DNA of 64,000 nt, from positions 248,001 through 312,000 of the forward strand of contig NZ_JMLE01000002.1 of assembly GCF_000685965.1 (NCBI RefSeq). The letters run 5' to 3'. Under the pieces are notes generated by a model, which did not search any database, was not told the origin of the DNA, and saw only the letters and a program-made list of their open reading frames with translations. Origin of the DNA: Arthrobacter sp. UNC362MFTsu5.1 (GTDB lineage: Bacteria > Actinomycetota > Actinomycetes > Actinomycetales > Micrococcaceae). Made by a program: the position numbers and the translations under genes. Below, in pieces: positions 33,152 to 40,932 of the stretch. Position 1 is the first letter of the stretch, and every line of letters begins with the position of its first letter.

Positions 33152-33811
33152 CTACTGTGCCGGCTGCAGTGCTGCTGCGACCGGCAAGGTGCCATCCCGG
33201 AACTCGATGGTTCGTCCGGCGGTGTCCGGCAAGCCCAGGACCGCGGCCGTCACGAGTGCCACGTTGGCCCTTGACGTGGCGGTACCGGCGGAGGTGTCCG
33301 CCGGATCGACGTCGATGAGGCCGTTGCCGGGACCGTCCGTCAGCGTGCCGGGGCCCAGGACCGTCCAGGCCAGGTCCGTGCCGCGGAGGTGCTGGTCCGC
33401 GGCGGCCTTCGCCTCGGCGTAAGCGTGGAAGCTGTTGTCCGCCGGGACTCCGTGGTCCGGTCCGGCACCGAAGTACGACACCATAACGTAACGCCCGACG
33501 CCGGCCTCCGCCGCCGCTTCCATCGAACGGATGGCCGCGTCCCGGTCCACCGCATACGTGCGTTCGGGGCTGCCCCCGCCGGCACCGGCGGACCACACCA
33601 CGGCGTCCTGGCCTTTGAGGGCGGCGGCGAGTTCCGCCGTCGTCGAGTGTTCAACGTCCAGGACCGACGGCGTGGCGCCCGTTGCCGCGACGTCCTCCGT
33701 ATGGTCCGGGTTGCGGAAGAAGGACGTGACGTCCTCTCCTTCCGCGGTGAGAATCCTGGCCAGTTCCAAAGCCACTTTGCCGTGGCCGCCGATGATTGCG
33801 ATGCGCGTCAT
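33152..33811 (-). CDS. NAD(P)H-binding SDR-like protein
   Basis: The 219-residue Rossmann protein resembles the atypical SDR group that includes YhfK/HSCARG-like NAD(P)-binding proteins: IAIIGGHGKVALELARIL is the dinucleotide loop, followed by AVVWSAGAGGGSPERTYAVD and GRYVMVSYFGAGPDHGVPAD. The classical YxxxK is replaced by YAEAKAAADQHL (Tyr-x3-Lys retained). The substrate is unknown. Start is ATG with a leaderless-type promoter. Confidence 0.86.
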   Translation of the reverse strand: MTRIAIIGGHGKVALELARILTAEGEDVTSFFRNPDHTEDVAATGATPSVLDVEHSTTAELAAALKGQDAVVWSAGAGGGSPERTYAVDRDAAIRSMEAAAEAGVGRYVMVSYFGAGPDHGVPADNSFHAYAEAKAAADQHLRGTDLAWTVLGPGTLTDGPGNGLIDVDPADTSAGTATSRANVALVTAAVLGLPDTAGRTIEFRDGTLPVAAALQPAQ

Positions 33812-33817
33812 TGACCC

Positions 33818-33823
33818 AGCTTA
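33818..33823 (-). promoter_or_regulatory. -10 element of the NAD(P)-binding protein gene (leaderless)
   Basis: TAAGCT on the minus strand ends 6 bases before the ATG at 33811. The hexamer overlaps the stop codon (33821-33823) of the gene upstream. Confidence 0.45.
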
Positions 33824-34762
33824 CGAGTACCTGAGGCTGAGGAGCATGGTCTTCAGCTGCGCATACCGTTCGCTAGCCATCCATTCCCTCGCGGCATCGG
33901 GCGTGGCGAAGACGGGCTGTTTCTCAAAGTCGAACACGACAGATGCCGACATGACACCGTTGGGCAGGCGGATCTGGTTGGTGCCGGAGGTGTCCTGGGC
34001 GGGCAGGAATTCCTGCGCCAGCCTGACGTCCATGAAGTAGTAGGCGGGGGTGCTGTCCGCGGGCCCGGTGGGGTCCGGCATTCCGGGATAAGTCACGGGA
34101 AGGATCTGGTCAGCGGCGAAACCGAACTCGGCAGGGTTCCCTGACGTGTCCGTGATGCCGGGTACGGGCGCATGGTCAAGAACGGTGCGCTTGACGCTGC
34201 CTGCCGCCCCGTCGCCGTACATCCCGCTGAGGACCCGGGCCACCTCCGCGCCGGTGTCGTCAGTCACCACCGCGACGACGGCCCCGGCCTTCGCCTCCTC
34301 AGTCAGGTATGGTCCCTGTTCCGTCCGGACGCTCCACTCCCGCGGGTGCGAAAAGGACAGGTGCCCGTCAGGGAAGGCGAAGGTTCCGAGGGCTGCGGGC
34401 TGGGCGGACGCCGTTGCCTGTGGTGTCGGCGTCGCCGCCGTTGGCGTCGCAGCTGTTGGCGTCGCCGCCGGGCTTTCCGATGAGGTGACGGTGGCGGCCG
34501 GCCCTGGCGCGGACGTCACCGGACCGAGGTTGGTGGCCGCCAGCACACCGGCGGTGACGGCGGCAGCTGCCAAGGTGATCACGCCGGCCAGCCGGGCGCG
34601 CCGCAGCCTGCGTTCCTCGAGCGAGGCTGCTCCGGCCGGGAGGCGGTCGCTGAATGCGGCCGGCCCGGACAGCATCCGACGCAGCGCCGCTTCGCCGTCC
34701 GGGGTGGATGGATCGTTGCGCACGGGATCGGTCGCGGAAACCATGTTCTTGATCGGATCCAT
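33821..34762 (-). CDS. Membrane-anchored protein paired with an ECF sigma factor
   Basis: The 313-residue protein has a cytoplasmic N-terminus of about 55 residues, one membrane helix (LAGVITLAAAAVTAGVLAAT), a Thr/Pro/Ala-rich spacer with ATPTA repeats, and an extracytoplasmic domain of about 180 residues. Its position directly after a sigma gene (stop and ATG one base apart) and its topology suggest an anti-sigma or sensor role, although no zinc anti-sigma HxxxCxxC motif is present. A GTG at 34771 overlapping the sigma gene is an alternative start. Function is inference. Confidence 0.75.
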   Translation of the reverse strand: MDPIKNMVSATDPVRNDPSTPDGEAALRRMLSGPAAFSDRLPAGAASLEERRLRRARLAGVITLAAAAVTAGVLAATNLGPVTSAPGPAATVTSSESPAATPTAATPTAATPTPQATASAQPAALGTFAFPDGHLSFSHPREWSVRTEQGPYLTEEAKAGAVVAVVTDDTGAEVARVLSGMYGDGAAGSVKRTVLDHAPVPGITDTSGNPAEFGFAADQILPVTYPGMPDPTGPADSTPAYYFMDVRLAQEFLPAQDTSGTNQIRLPNGVMSASVVFDFEKQPVFATPDAAREWMASERYAQLKTMLLSLRYS

Positions 34763-34763
34763 T

Positions 34764-35273
34764 TCAGGCACCCATCCTCTGTGTGATCGATTCTGCGCCC
34801 GCAGGCATGTTTTTCCGGAACGCCGCTCGCGCCCGGTGCAACCGGACTTTGGCGGCGGACTCGCTGCACCGCAGCACACCGGCGATCTCCGCCGCGCCCA
34901 GCCCGTCCCAGTAAGCAAGCTGGAGAATGTCCCGGTCCTTCTCCCGCAAACCGGCCAGGGCATCATGCACGGCCAGGTTTTCGGATCCGTCTCCGAAACT
35001 CAGGACCGCCGTGGCACGCAGCTTCTCCTGCAGCGCCCGCTGGCGGTCACGGCTCCGGTACGCATTACCGATCAGGTTCCGGGCAATCGTCAACAGCCAT
35101 GCGATCCCGGGGCACTCCTCGTCGGATTCCTTCTGCCACACCACCCGAAAGACATCGGCAGCGATTTCCTCCGCCACCTCCGGGGATTCCACCCTCCGGC
35201 GCACGAACCTGAAGACCGCTGGATAGCTGTCTTTGTGTAACGCGATAAACGCCAGTTCACGCTCGGAAAGCAC
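34764..35273 (-). CDS. ECF-type RNA polymerase sigma factor
   Basis: The 169-residue protein has region 2 (VFRFVRRRVESPEVAEEIAA, then DVFRVVW and WLLTIARNLIGNAYRSRDR) and region 4 (LREKDRDILQLAYWDGLGAA, then EIAGVLRCSESAAKVRLHRA). This is the sigma-70 family ECF layout. The GTG at 35273 is selected because AGGGGGATATC precedes it; frames extending to 35348 lack a site. It probably responds to a signal relayed by the membrane protein encoded next. Confidence 0.92.
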   Translation of the reverse strand: MLSERELAFIALHKDSYPAVFRFVRRRVESPEVAEEIAADVFRVVWQKESDEECPGIAWLLTIARNLIGNAYRSRDRQRALQEKLRATAVLSFGDGSENLAVHDALAGLREKDRDILQLAYWDGLGAAEIAGVLRCSESAAKVRLHRARAAFRKNMPAGAESITQRMGA

Positions 35274-35400
35274 GATATCCCCCTGATGAGTAGTCCTGAG
35301 CCGCCCTCTATCCGTATTGTTTCCGGCCAGCCGCCGCCCGTTACGCACGACTCAGGAAATCTTGCGCCATCCCCGGGCCGGCGCTGTCCAGAACTGCGCC

Positions 35401-35439
35401 GGGTCACCGCTGCCCGGGTCACCGCTGCCCGGGTCACCG
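35401..35439. repeat. Tandem 15-base repeat at the yidC stop
   Basis: GGGTCACCGCTGCCC occurs twice in tandem (35401-35415, 35416-35430), followed by 9 bases of a third copy. The third copy contains the stop codon of the YidC paralogue (35434-35436 on the minus strand). Confidence 0.85.
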
Positions 35440-36264
35440 TGGCGAGGGAACCGGACCGTTGCCGGGCGCAGCCCGCCGCGTGACGACGAACTGCTGTGCC
35501 AGCGTCCATAGGTTGGAAATGGTCCAGTAGATCAGGACACCGATGGGGAAGATGATCCCGCCGGCCCCGAAGACGACCGGAAGGATGTAAAGGATCATCT
35601 TCTGCTGCATCAGCACAGGACCCGTCGGGACTTCCTCGGACGGGGTCCTGGCCATGATCAGCTTCTGCGTGAAGAACTGTGCTGCCGTCATGGCCAGGAT
35701 CATCACGATCGAGAGCGTCCAGACGGCCACCACGTTGCCGCCCGCAGGTGTGCCGTGAAGCACGGTGGCGGACAGCGGAGCATCGAAAATGCTGGACTGA
35801 TCGAACTGCACCACCTGCTCGTGACTCATGGTGCCGATGCCTTGACCCTGAGCCGCCGCAGTGGAGATGCCGGAGAGCACCTGGAAGAGGGCCAGGAAGA
35901 AGGGCATCTGGATCAGCAGGGGCAGGCACGCCGAGAACGGGTTGGTTCCGTGCTTCTTGTACAGCTCCATCTGCTCCTGCGCCATGGCCTGGCGCGACAG
36001 TTGGTCGGTCTTGCCCGCGTACTTGTCCTGCAGCTTCTTCAGGTCCGGTTGCAGGCGGCCCATGCGGCGCTGGGCGTTGACCTGCTTCAGGAACACCGGG
36101 ATCAGCGCGGCGCGGATGACCAGCACCAGCCCGACGATGGAGAGCGTCCAGGTCCAGCCGCTGGCGGCCTGCATGCCAAGGGTTGCCAGCCCATCGTGGA
36201 AGCCCACCATGATGACGGACACCAGCCACTTGAACGGAAGCATGATCGCTTCAATGAAGTCCAC
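35434..36264 (-). CDS. yidC: YidC/Oxa1-family membrane insertase
   Basis: Inserts and folds membrane proteins, alone or with Sec. The 276-residue protein has the Oxa1 core: WTWTLSIVGLVLVIRAALIP with the conserved positive Arg in the groove, the cytoplasmic helical hairpin QRRMGRLQPDLKKLQDKYAG, and NPFSACLPLLIQMPFFLALF. It ends soon after the last helix with no long basic tail. The gene is away from any rnpA-rpmH-dnaA context, so it is probably a second paralogue beside the usual oriC copy. The GTG start follows GGGGAACTCA. Confidence 0.92.
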   Translation of the reverse strand: MDFIEAIMLPFKWLVSVIMVGFHDGLATLGMQAASGWTWTLSIVGLVLVIRAALIPVFLKQVNAQRRMGRLQPDLKKLQDKYAGKTDQLSRQAMAQEQMELYKKHGTNPFSACLPLLIQMPFFLALFQVLSGISTAAAQGQGIGTMSHEQVVQFDQSSIFDAPLSATVLHGTPAGGNVVAVWTLSIVMILAMTAAQFFTQKLIMARTPSEEVPTGPVLMQQKMILYILPVVFGAGGIIFPIGVLIYWTISNLWTLAQQFVVTRRAAPGNGPVPSPR

Positions 36265-36393
36265 TGAGTTCCCCGTCCGCCAGTTGCTGCAAAGCTACTG
36301 CGAAACATGGCGCTTGTCACGGTGCGGGCCTGCGGCCCGGCCGCCCGCCGGGACGGGAAGGGAAACCTGCACGGACCGGAACGGAAAACAGGA

Positions 36394-36426
36394 AAGCCCC
36401 CGGAATCTTGTGAATTCCGGGGGCTT
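36394..36426 (-). terminator. Terminator of tRNA-Met
   Basis: AAGCCCCCGGAAT and its exact complement form a 13-base-pair stem with a 7-base loop, 7 bases after the tRNA on the minus strand. On that strand it is followed by TTTCCTGTTTT. Confidence 0.85.
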
Positions 36427-36432
36427 GTCCTG

Positions 36433-36506
36433 TAGCGGTGGGGAGGCTCGATCTCCCGACCTCACGATTATGAGTCGTGCGCTCTAACCAACTGAGCTAC
36501 ACCGCC
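36433..36506 (-). tRNA. tRNA-Met (CAU)
   Basis: The 74-base cloverleaf folds fully: acceptor GGCGGTG/CACCGCT (first pair G-U), D stem GCTC/GAGC, anticodon stem CACGA/TCGTG with loop CTCATAA, T stem GGGAG/CTCCC, and discriminator A. The 3' CCA is not encoded. The anticodon CAU and non-initiator acceptor pairing fit elongator methionine; a lysidine-modified tRNA-Ile2 also has CAU and cannot be wholly excluded. Confidence 0.93.
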
Positions 36507-36520
36507 ACGAATGAGAAAAA

Positions 36521-36557
36521 CCTGCATCAAGCCGGTCAAAAACCGCCTTGACACAGG
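36521..36557 (-). terminator. Hairpin with T-run after tRNA-Thr
   Basis: CCTG, TCAAG and CGGT pair with ACCG, CTTGA and CAGG, interrupted by small internal mismatches. On the minus strand the stem is followed by TTTTTCTCA. It lies between tRNA-Thr and tRNA-Met, so the two tRNAs may be separate transcripts. Confidence 0.6.
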
Positions 36558-36568
36558 CCCTCATTCAG

Positions 36569-36640
36569 AGCCCCCCACCGGAATCGATCCGGTGACCTCG
36601 TTCTTACCAAGAACGCGCTCTACCACTGAGCTAGGGGGGC
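36569..36640 (-). tRNA. tRNA-Thr (GGU)
   Basis: The 72-base cloverleaf has acceptor GCCCCCC/GGGGGGC, D stem GCTC/GAGC, anticodon stem CGTTC/GAACG with loop TTGGTAA (anticodon GGU), T stem ACCGG/CCGGT and discriminator T. The 3' CCA is not encoded. Confidence 0.95.
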
Positions 36641-36651
36641 AACGAGTAAAT

Positions 36652-36680
36652 ACTCTACCGGAAGATTCCGCTCCCAACAA
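36652..36680 (-). promoter_or_regulatory. Promoter of tRNA-Thr
   Basis: On the minus strand TTGTTG (36680-36675) and TAGAGT (36657-36652) are separated by exactly 17 bases, 11 bases before the mature tRNA. This is the best -35/-10 pair seen in the window. Confidence 0.7.
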
Positions 36681-36840
36681 ATCGGCGGCGCCACAGCCCG
36701 TCGGTGCGGACAAATCACCGGAAAAGCGCGTAAAACCGGGCCAAAAGCTGCCCCGGCGGCCCTGGCTAAGGTGCCGCGAGGACGGCCCGCCTGTCCGATG
36801 TGACGAAGCGAACACTGACGGATTCGGGGACCGGTTAAAT

Positions 36841-36874
36841 GAAAACGGGCCGGCTCGAAAGCCGGCCCGTTTTC
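36841..36874. terminator. Bidirectional terminator after the DEAD-box gene
   Basis: GAAAACGGGCCGGCT and its exact complement form a 15-base-pair stem with loop CGAA. The stem ends in A-T pairs, so each strand has a T-run at the 3' side. It lies 21 bases past the helicase stop. Confidence 0.9.
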
Positions 36875-36895
36875 AGTGCCTGGTGCTGCTAGGGC

Positions 36896-39136
36896 TTACC
36901 ACTTGCCCTTGCGGTTGAAGTCACGGTGTCCGCCTTCGTTGCCGTGGCGGGGCTTGCGTGCGCCGTCGCCGTGGCCGCCGAAGCGGGAGTCGCTGGCCTG
37001 GCCGCGGTTGGCACCGCTGTCGGCGCCAACGCTGCGCTCCGAGCGGTCGCTGTAGGAGCGTCCGCCGCGGTCAGCGGAGGACCGCTCGCCGTCGGACTTC
37101 CGGAATTCCTTCTTGAACCCGCCGCTGCCCTTGAAGTTGCCGCCGCGGTCACCGCCGCCGGAGTACCCGCCGCGGTCGCCGCCACGGTTGCCCTGGTAGC
37201 CGCCACGTTCGCCGCCGCCGGAGGGCTTGCGGCCGTTGTCCAGTTCGAGGTGGATCAGCTCGCCGCCGATCCGGGTGCGGGACAGTGCGCGCAGCTGCTC
37301 GGGGCTCAGGTCTGCGGGGAGCTCCACGAGGGAGTGGTCCGAGCGGATGTCGATGCCGCCGATCTGGGCCGAGGAGATGCCACCCTCGTTGGCAATGGCG
37401 CCCACGATGGAACCCGGCATTACGCGCTGACGGCGTCCGACGGCGATCCGGTAGGTGGCGTTGCCCTCGGTCAGGGTGCGGGTCGGGCCGCGTGAGCCGA
37501 AGCCGTCCTTGGAGCGCTCGCGCTTCTGGAACTCAGGAGCCGCAGGCAGTTCCTTGACCAGGAGCGGCTGGCCGCCCTGGGCCATGACGGCCAGTGCAGC
37601 AGCGATCTCCGAGGCAGGCACATTGTGCTCTTCCTCGTAGGAGGAGATGAGGTCGCGGAACGCCGCAACGTCCTCGGACTCGAGGGTCTCCGTGATGCGC
37701 TCGGCGAACTTGCCCAGGCGCAGCGTGTTCACGGTCTCGGCCGTGGGCAGGTGCATCTGCTCCACCGGCTGGCGGGTTGCCTTCTCGATGGAACGCAGCA
37801 GGTACTTCTCCCGCGGCGTCATGAACAGGATGGCGTCGCCGGAACGGCCCGCACGGCCGGTGCGGCCAATGCGGTGGACATAGGACTCGGTGTCGTGGGG
37901 AATGTCGTAGTTGACCACGTGGCTGATGCGCTCCACGTCGAGGCCGCGGGCCGCGACGTCGGTGGCCACCAGGATGTCGATGCGGCCTTCCTTCAGCGCA
38001 TCCACAGTGCGTTCGCGCTGCTGCTGCGGGATGTCGCCGTTGATGGCGGCAGCCTGGAAGCCGCGGGCCTTCAGCTTGTCAGCCAGGTCCTCGGTGGCCA
38101 TCTTGGTACGGACGAAGGCGATGACGCCGTCGAACTCTTCGACCTCGAGGATGCGGGTCAGCGCGTCCAACTTGTGCGGGCCCATGACCTGCAGGTAGCG
38201 CTGACGGGTGTTGGCGCCGGTGGTGGTCTTCGACTTCACCGAGATCTCGGCCGGGTTGTTCAGGTACTGCTTGGACATCCGGCGGATCTGGCTCGGCATG
38301 GTGGCCGAGAAGAGCGCGACCTGGCGGTCAGACGGGGTCTGCTGGAAGATCTGCTCGACGTCCTCGGCGAAGCCCATGCGGAGCATTTCGTCGGCCTCGT
38401 CCAGCACCAGGTACTGAAGTTCGGACAGGTCCAGGGAACCCTTGGAGATGTGGTCGATCACACGGCCGGGCGTACCGACGACAACCTGGGCACCGCGGCG
38501 CAGGCCGGCGAGCTGGGGGCCGTAGGCGGAGCCGCCGTAGACGGGGAGGACGGTGAAGTCGTCGATGTGCTTGGCGTAGGAGGTGAAGGCCTCGGCGACC
38601 TGGAGCGCGAGCTCGCGGGTCGGAGCGAGGACCAGGGCCTGCGTCTTGCGGGACGGGCCGTTGAGGTCGTGGAGCTCGGCCAGGCGGGACAGTGCCGGTA
38701 CTGCGAATGCTGCAGTCTTACCGGTTCCGGTCTGGGCCAGGCCCACGACGTCGCGGCCTTCGAGCAGCAGCGGGATGGTTGCTGCCTGGATGGGGGACGG
38801 CTTCTCGTAGCCGACGTCCTGCAGTGCGGCGAGGACACGGCCGTCGATGCCGAGGTCGGCGAAACGGACGCCTTCTTCTTCGCTCTCATCGTCGCTGGAC
38901 GGGTCAGCCTTGGGTGCTGCCTTCGGGGCCTCAGCGGCAGGCGCTTCGGCGGCGGGGCGGTCTTCAGCGGCGGGCGCTTCGGTAACGGGAGCTTCGACGG
39001 CGGGCGCTTCGGCAGGTGCCGGGGCCTCGGTGAAGACGGGAGCGGAGCCGGCTACGGGAGCAGCGGTCTCGGGGGTCTCTACGGCCGTCTCGGCAGTTGC
39101 TGCTTCGGCGGTGGCGTCGTTGTGATTTTCGGGCAT
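36896..39136 (-). CDS. DEAD-box ATP-dependent RNA helicase, CsdA/DeaD-like
   Basis: The 746-residue helicase remodels structured RNA, usually in ribosome assembly and cold adaptation. An acidic Ala/Glu/Pro-rich N-terminus of about 100 residues precedes the core: AQTGTGKTAAF, PTRELALQVAEAF, GTPGRVIDH, DEADEMLRMG, SAT, and HRIGRTGRAGRSGD. A DbpA-type RNA-binding domain follows (YRIAVGRRQRVMPGSIVGAI) and then a Gly/Arg tail with RGG repeats. The ATG at 39136 follows GAGGAAAACTTCCCT; ATG 39157 is in frame but lacks a good site. A 401-base upstream gap could hold a regulated leader. Confidence 0.94.
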   Translation of the reverse strand: MPENHNDATAEAATAETAVETPETAAPVAGSAPVFTEAPAPAEAPAVEAPVTEAPAAEDRPAAEAPAAEAPKAAPKADPSSDDESEEEGVRFADLGIDGRVLAALQDVGYEKPSPIQAATIPLLLEGRDVVGLAQTGTGKTAAFAVPALSRLAELHDLNGPSRKTQALVLAPTRELALQVAEAFTSYAKHIDDFTVLPVYGGSAYGPQLAGLRRGAQVVVGTPGRVIDHISKGSLDLSELQYLVLDEADEMLRMGFAEDVEQIFQQTPSDRQVALFSATMPSQIRRMSKQYLNNPAEISVKSKTTTGANTRQRYLQVMGPHKLDALTRILEVEEFDGVIAFVRTKMATEDLADKLKARGFQAAAINGDIPQQQRERTVDALKEGRIDILVATDVAARGLDVERISHVVNYDIPHDTESYVHRIGRTGRAGRSGDAILFMTPREKYLLRSIEKATRQPVEQMHLPTAETVNTLRLGKFAERITETLESEDVAAFRDLISSYEEEHNVPASEIAAALAVMAQGGQPLLVKELPAAPEFQKRERSKDGFGSRGPTRTLTEGNATYRIAVGRRQRVMPGSIVGAIANEGGISSAQIGGIDIRSDHSLVELPADLSPEQLRALSRTRIGGELIHLELDNGRKPSGGGERGGYQGNRGGDRGGYSGGGDRGGNFKGSGGFKKEFRKSDGERSSADRGGRSYSDRSERSVGADSGANRGQASDSRFGGHGDGARKPRHGNEGGHRDFNRKGKW

Positions 39137-39537
39137 AGGGAAGTTTTCCTCATCCATAGGGGGCCAGGCGGCACAACCCGAGGTGAGCGGAGCCGCAGTG
39201 CATGTGCCGTTTGGACGCCGGGCAGACATTGACCGGCCGGTCACGTAGAAGTCCGGCGCTTTCGCAATCCCGTGGCAGGACTTCCCGCTGCATCTCTTGG
39301 CTGCTATCCCAGCAGTCTGTACAGCGTTTTCTTTAGCCGGCTCTCCCTATGAAAATGCCCGCATCGCTTGTGCGGGCCCCAACACTTGCCAGTCCTGCCT
39401 CAAAAATTGGGCAGGAATAAGGGATTTCCGGAGTGGGGGATATTTCAAGTGTAAGGCATGCTTCCGCGTTGCACTAACCCGCCGGCCATCCAGGGGCGGT
39501 GACGTTGCGCACACCGGCTGCCAGGGGTCCTGCAGGG
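39137..39537. other. 401-base intergenic region upstream of the DEAD-box gene
   Basis: No credible gene is present. On the minus strand it is the promoter and probable 5' leader of the helicase. Two hairpins are visible: GCCCGCA/TGCGGGC at 39357-39377 and TCCTGCC/GGCAGGA at 39393-39416 with an A/T-rich loop. The part from 39290 to 39440 is markedly AT-richer than the surroundings. Cold-shock helicase genes often have long structured leaders; that role is inferred. Confidence 0.5.
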
Positions 39538-40191
39538 CTAGACCCCCAGGCGCCGCTGAAGCTTCTCGAATTCGTCGTGATACTCCGGCTGCAGGCGGAT
39601 CTCCCCGTCCGCATCCGCATCACGCAGCGCTTCCACATCCTCGATGGTGGGCTCGCTGAACCACTTGCCGATGGTCACGCCGTGCTTGGGAACGAACAGC
39701 CGGTGGATGTGGTCCCCGGCCCGGATTGTCCCCGGCTTGATGACGCGGAGGTAGGTGCCCACCCGGCCCGCCGCCGTAAAACGCTTCACCCACTGGGGCT
39801 CGTCCATGCGGCGCTGGAACGTGGCACAGGGAACGCGGGGAGATGTCACTTCCACTTCGACGTCGAGGCCGATCTTCCACCGTTCGCCGATCACGGCCGT
39901 GGTGGTCCCGATGCCGGCCACGCGCAGGTTCTCGCCGAACACCCCCGGCAGGAGGACCCGTTGCAGCTCCCCCACCCAGTAGTCGGCGTCATCCTGCGAA
40001 TAGGCATACAGCGCCTGGTCCACGCCGCCGTGGTGGATGCGGCTTGCCTGGATGTCCCCGTGGAGTCCGAGCTTGTGCACCTTGACCGGACCATCGACGG
40101 CACGTTTGTCGATGGCCGTGACGCCCACGCTCCCCTCATCACTCAGAAGCTGGTGTACCCGGCAGACGGCAAGCACAGATGCGGTGTCCAT
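39538..40191 (-). CDS. MOSC-domain protein, YiiM-like
   Basis: The 217-residue protein is a stand-alone MOSC domain. Such domains bind the molybdenum cofactor or carry sulfur, and the E. coli relatives YiiM and YcbX detoxify N-hydroxylated base analogues. Visible landmarks are VKVHKLGLHGDIQASRIHHG, the strand region GVFGENLRV and the conserved cysteine in VTSPRVPCATFQRRM. Start is ATG with a leaderless-type promoter. No molybdenum genes are nearby. Confidence 0.88.
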   Translation of the reverse strand: MDTASVLAVCRVHQLLSDEGSVGVTAIDKRAVDGPVKVHKLGLHGDIQASRIHHGGVDQALYAYSQDDADYWVGELQRVLLPGVFGENLRVAGIGTTTAVIGERWKIGLDVEVEVTSPRVPCATFQRRMDEPQWVKRFTAAGRVGTYLRVIKPGTIRAGDHIHRLFVPKHGVTIGKWFSEPTIEDVEALRDADADGEIRLQPEYHDEFEKLQRRLGV

Positions 40192-40197
40192 GGCTAC

Positions 40198-40203
40198 AGT
40201 CTA
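40198..40203 (-). promoter_or_regulatory. -10 element of the MOSC gene (leaderless)
   Basis: TAGACT on the minus strand ends 6 bases before the ATG at 40191. Confidence 0.45.
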
Positions 40204-40257
40204 GGTTCTTCGGCCCGGATTGCCGCGGGCACCGTCCCACCCGCCCGGGACCCTGTG

Positions 40258-40932
40258 TCAGGGATCGAAGCGGTAGCCCATTCCGGCCTCCGTGTGCAGG
40301 TGGCGCGGCCTCGCCGGGTCCTGCTCCAGTTTGCGCCTCAGCTGGGCCACGTAGACGCGAAGGTACTGGGTTTCTTTGGCATATGCCTGCCCCCACACCT
40401 GGGTGAGCAGCTGCTGCTGGCTGACCAGCTTCCCGGCATTGCGGACCAGGAGCTCGAGGATGTTCCACTCCGTGGGCGTGAGCCGGACTTCCTGCCCGTC
40501 CCGGACCACCTTCCGGGCGGCAAGGTCCACCACGAAGTCCGCCGTCTCCACCGTGGGCGCCTCGCGCTGTGCCGGCGAGCGCCGGGAAGCGGCCCGCAGC
40601 CGCGCCAGCAGCTCGTCGAGGCCGAACGGCTTGGTCACGTAGTCGTCCGCGCCGGCGTCGAGCGCTTCCACTTTGTCCTCCGACGCGTGGCGGGCGGACA
40701 GCACAATGACGGGCACGGAGCTCCACCCCCGGATTCCCCGGATGACGTCCACACCGTCCATGTCCGGCAGCCCGAGGTCCAGGACCACAATGTCCACCGG
40801 GTGCTGGGCGGCCAGTTTCAGCCCGTCTGCGCCGAGGCCCGCGGTGATGGCCTGGTAGCCGTGGGCGCGGAGGTTGATCTGCATGGCCCGGGCCAGCTGG
40901 GCTTCGTCTTCGATGATCAGTACCAGGGTCAC
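40258..40932 (-). CDS. kdpE: KdpE-like response regulator
   Basis: The 224-residue OmpR-type regulator has a receiver domain (VLIIEDEAQLARAM, phosphoacceptor Asp in VVLDLGLPDMDG, GADDYVTKPFGLDELLARLR) and a winged helix (LTPTEWNILELLVRNAGKLV, then YLRVYVAQLRRKLEQDPARP). The sequence is of KdpE type. The GTG at 40932 overlaps the stop of the sensor kinase by GTGA. The potassium ATPase genes kdpFABC are not in the window. Confidence 0.9.
   Translation of the reverse strand: MTLVLIIEDEAQLARAMQINLRAHGYQAITAGLGADGLKLAAQHPVDIVVLDLGLPDMDGVDVIRGIRGWSSVPVIVLSARHASEDKVEALDAGADDYVTKPFGLDELLARLRAASRRSPAQREAPTVETADFVVDLAARKVVRDGQEVRLTPTEWNILELLVRNAGKLVSQQQLLTQVWGQAYAKETQYLRVYVAQLRRKLEQDPARPRHLHTEAGMGYRFDP

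Noticed and set aside
37625-39232. Open frame of 535 codons opposite the DEAD-box gene
   Set aside because: Antisense to conserved helicase motifs; composition is biased and no start signal exists.
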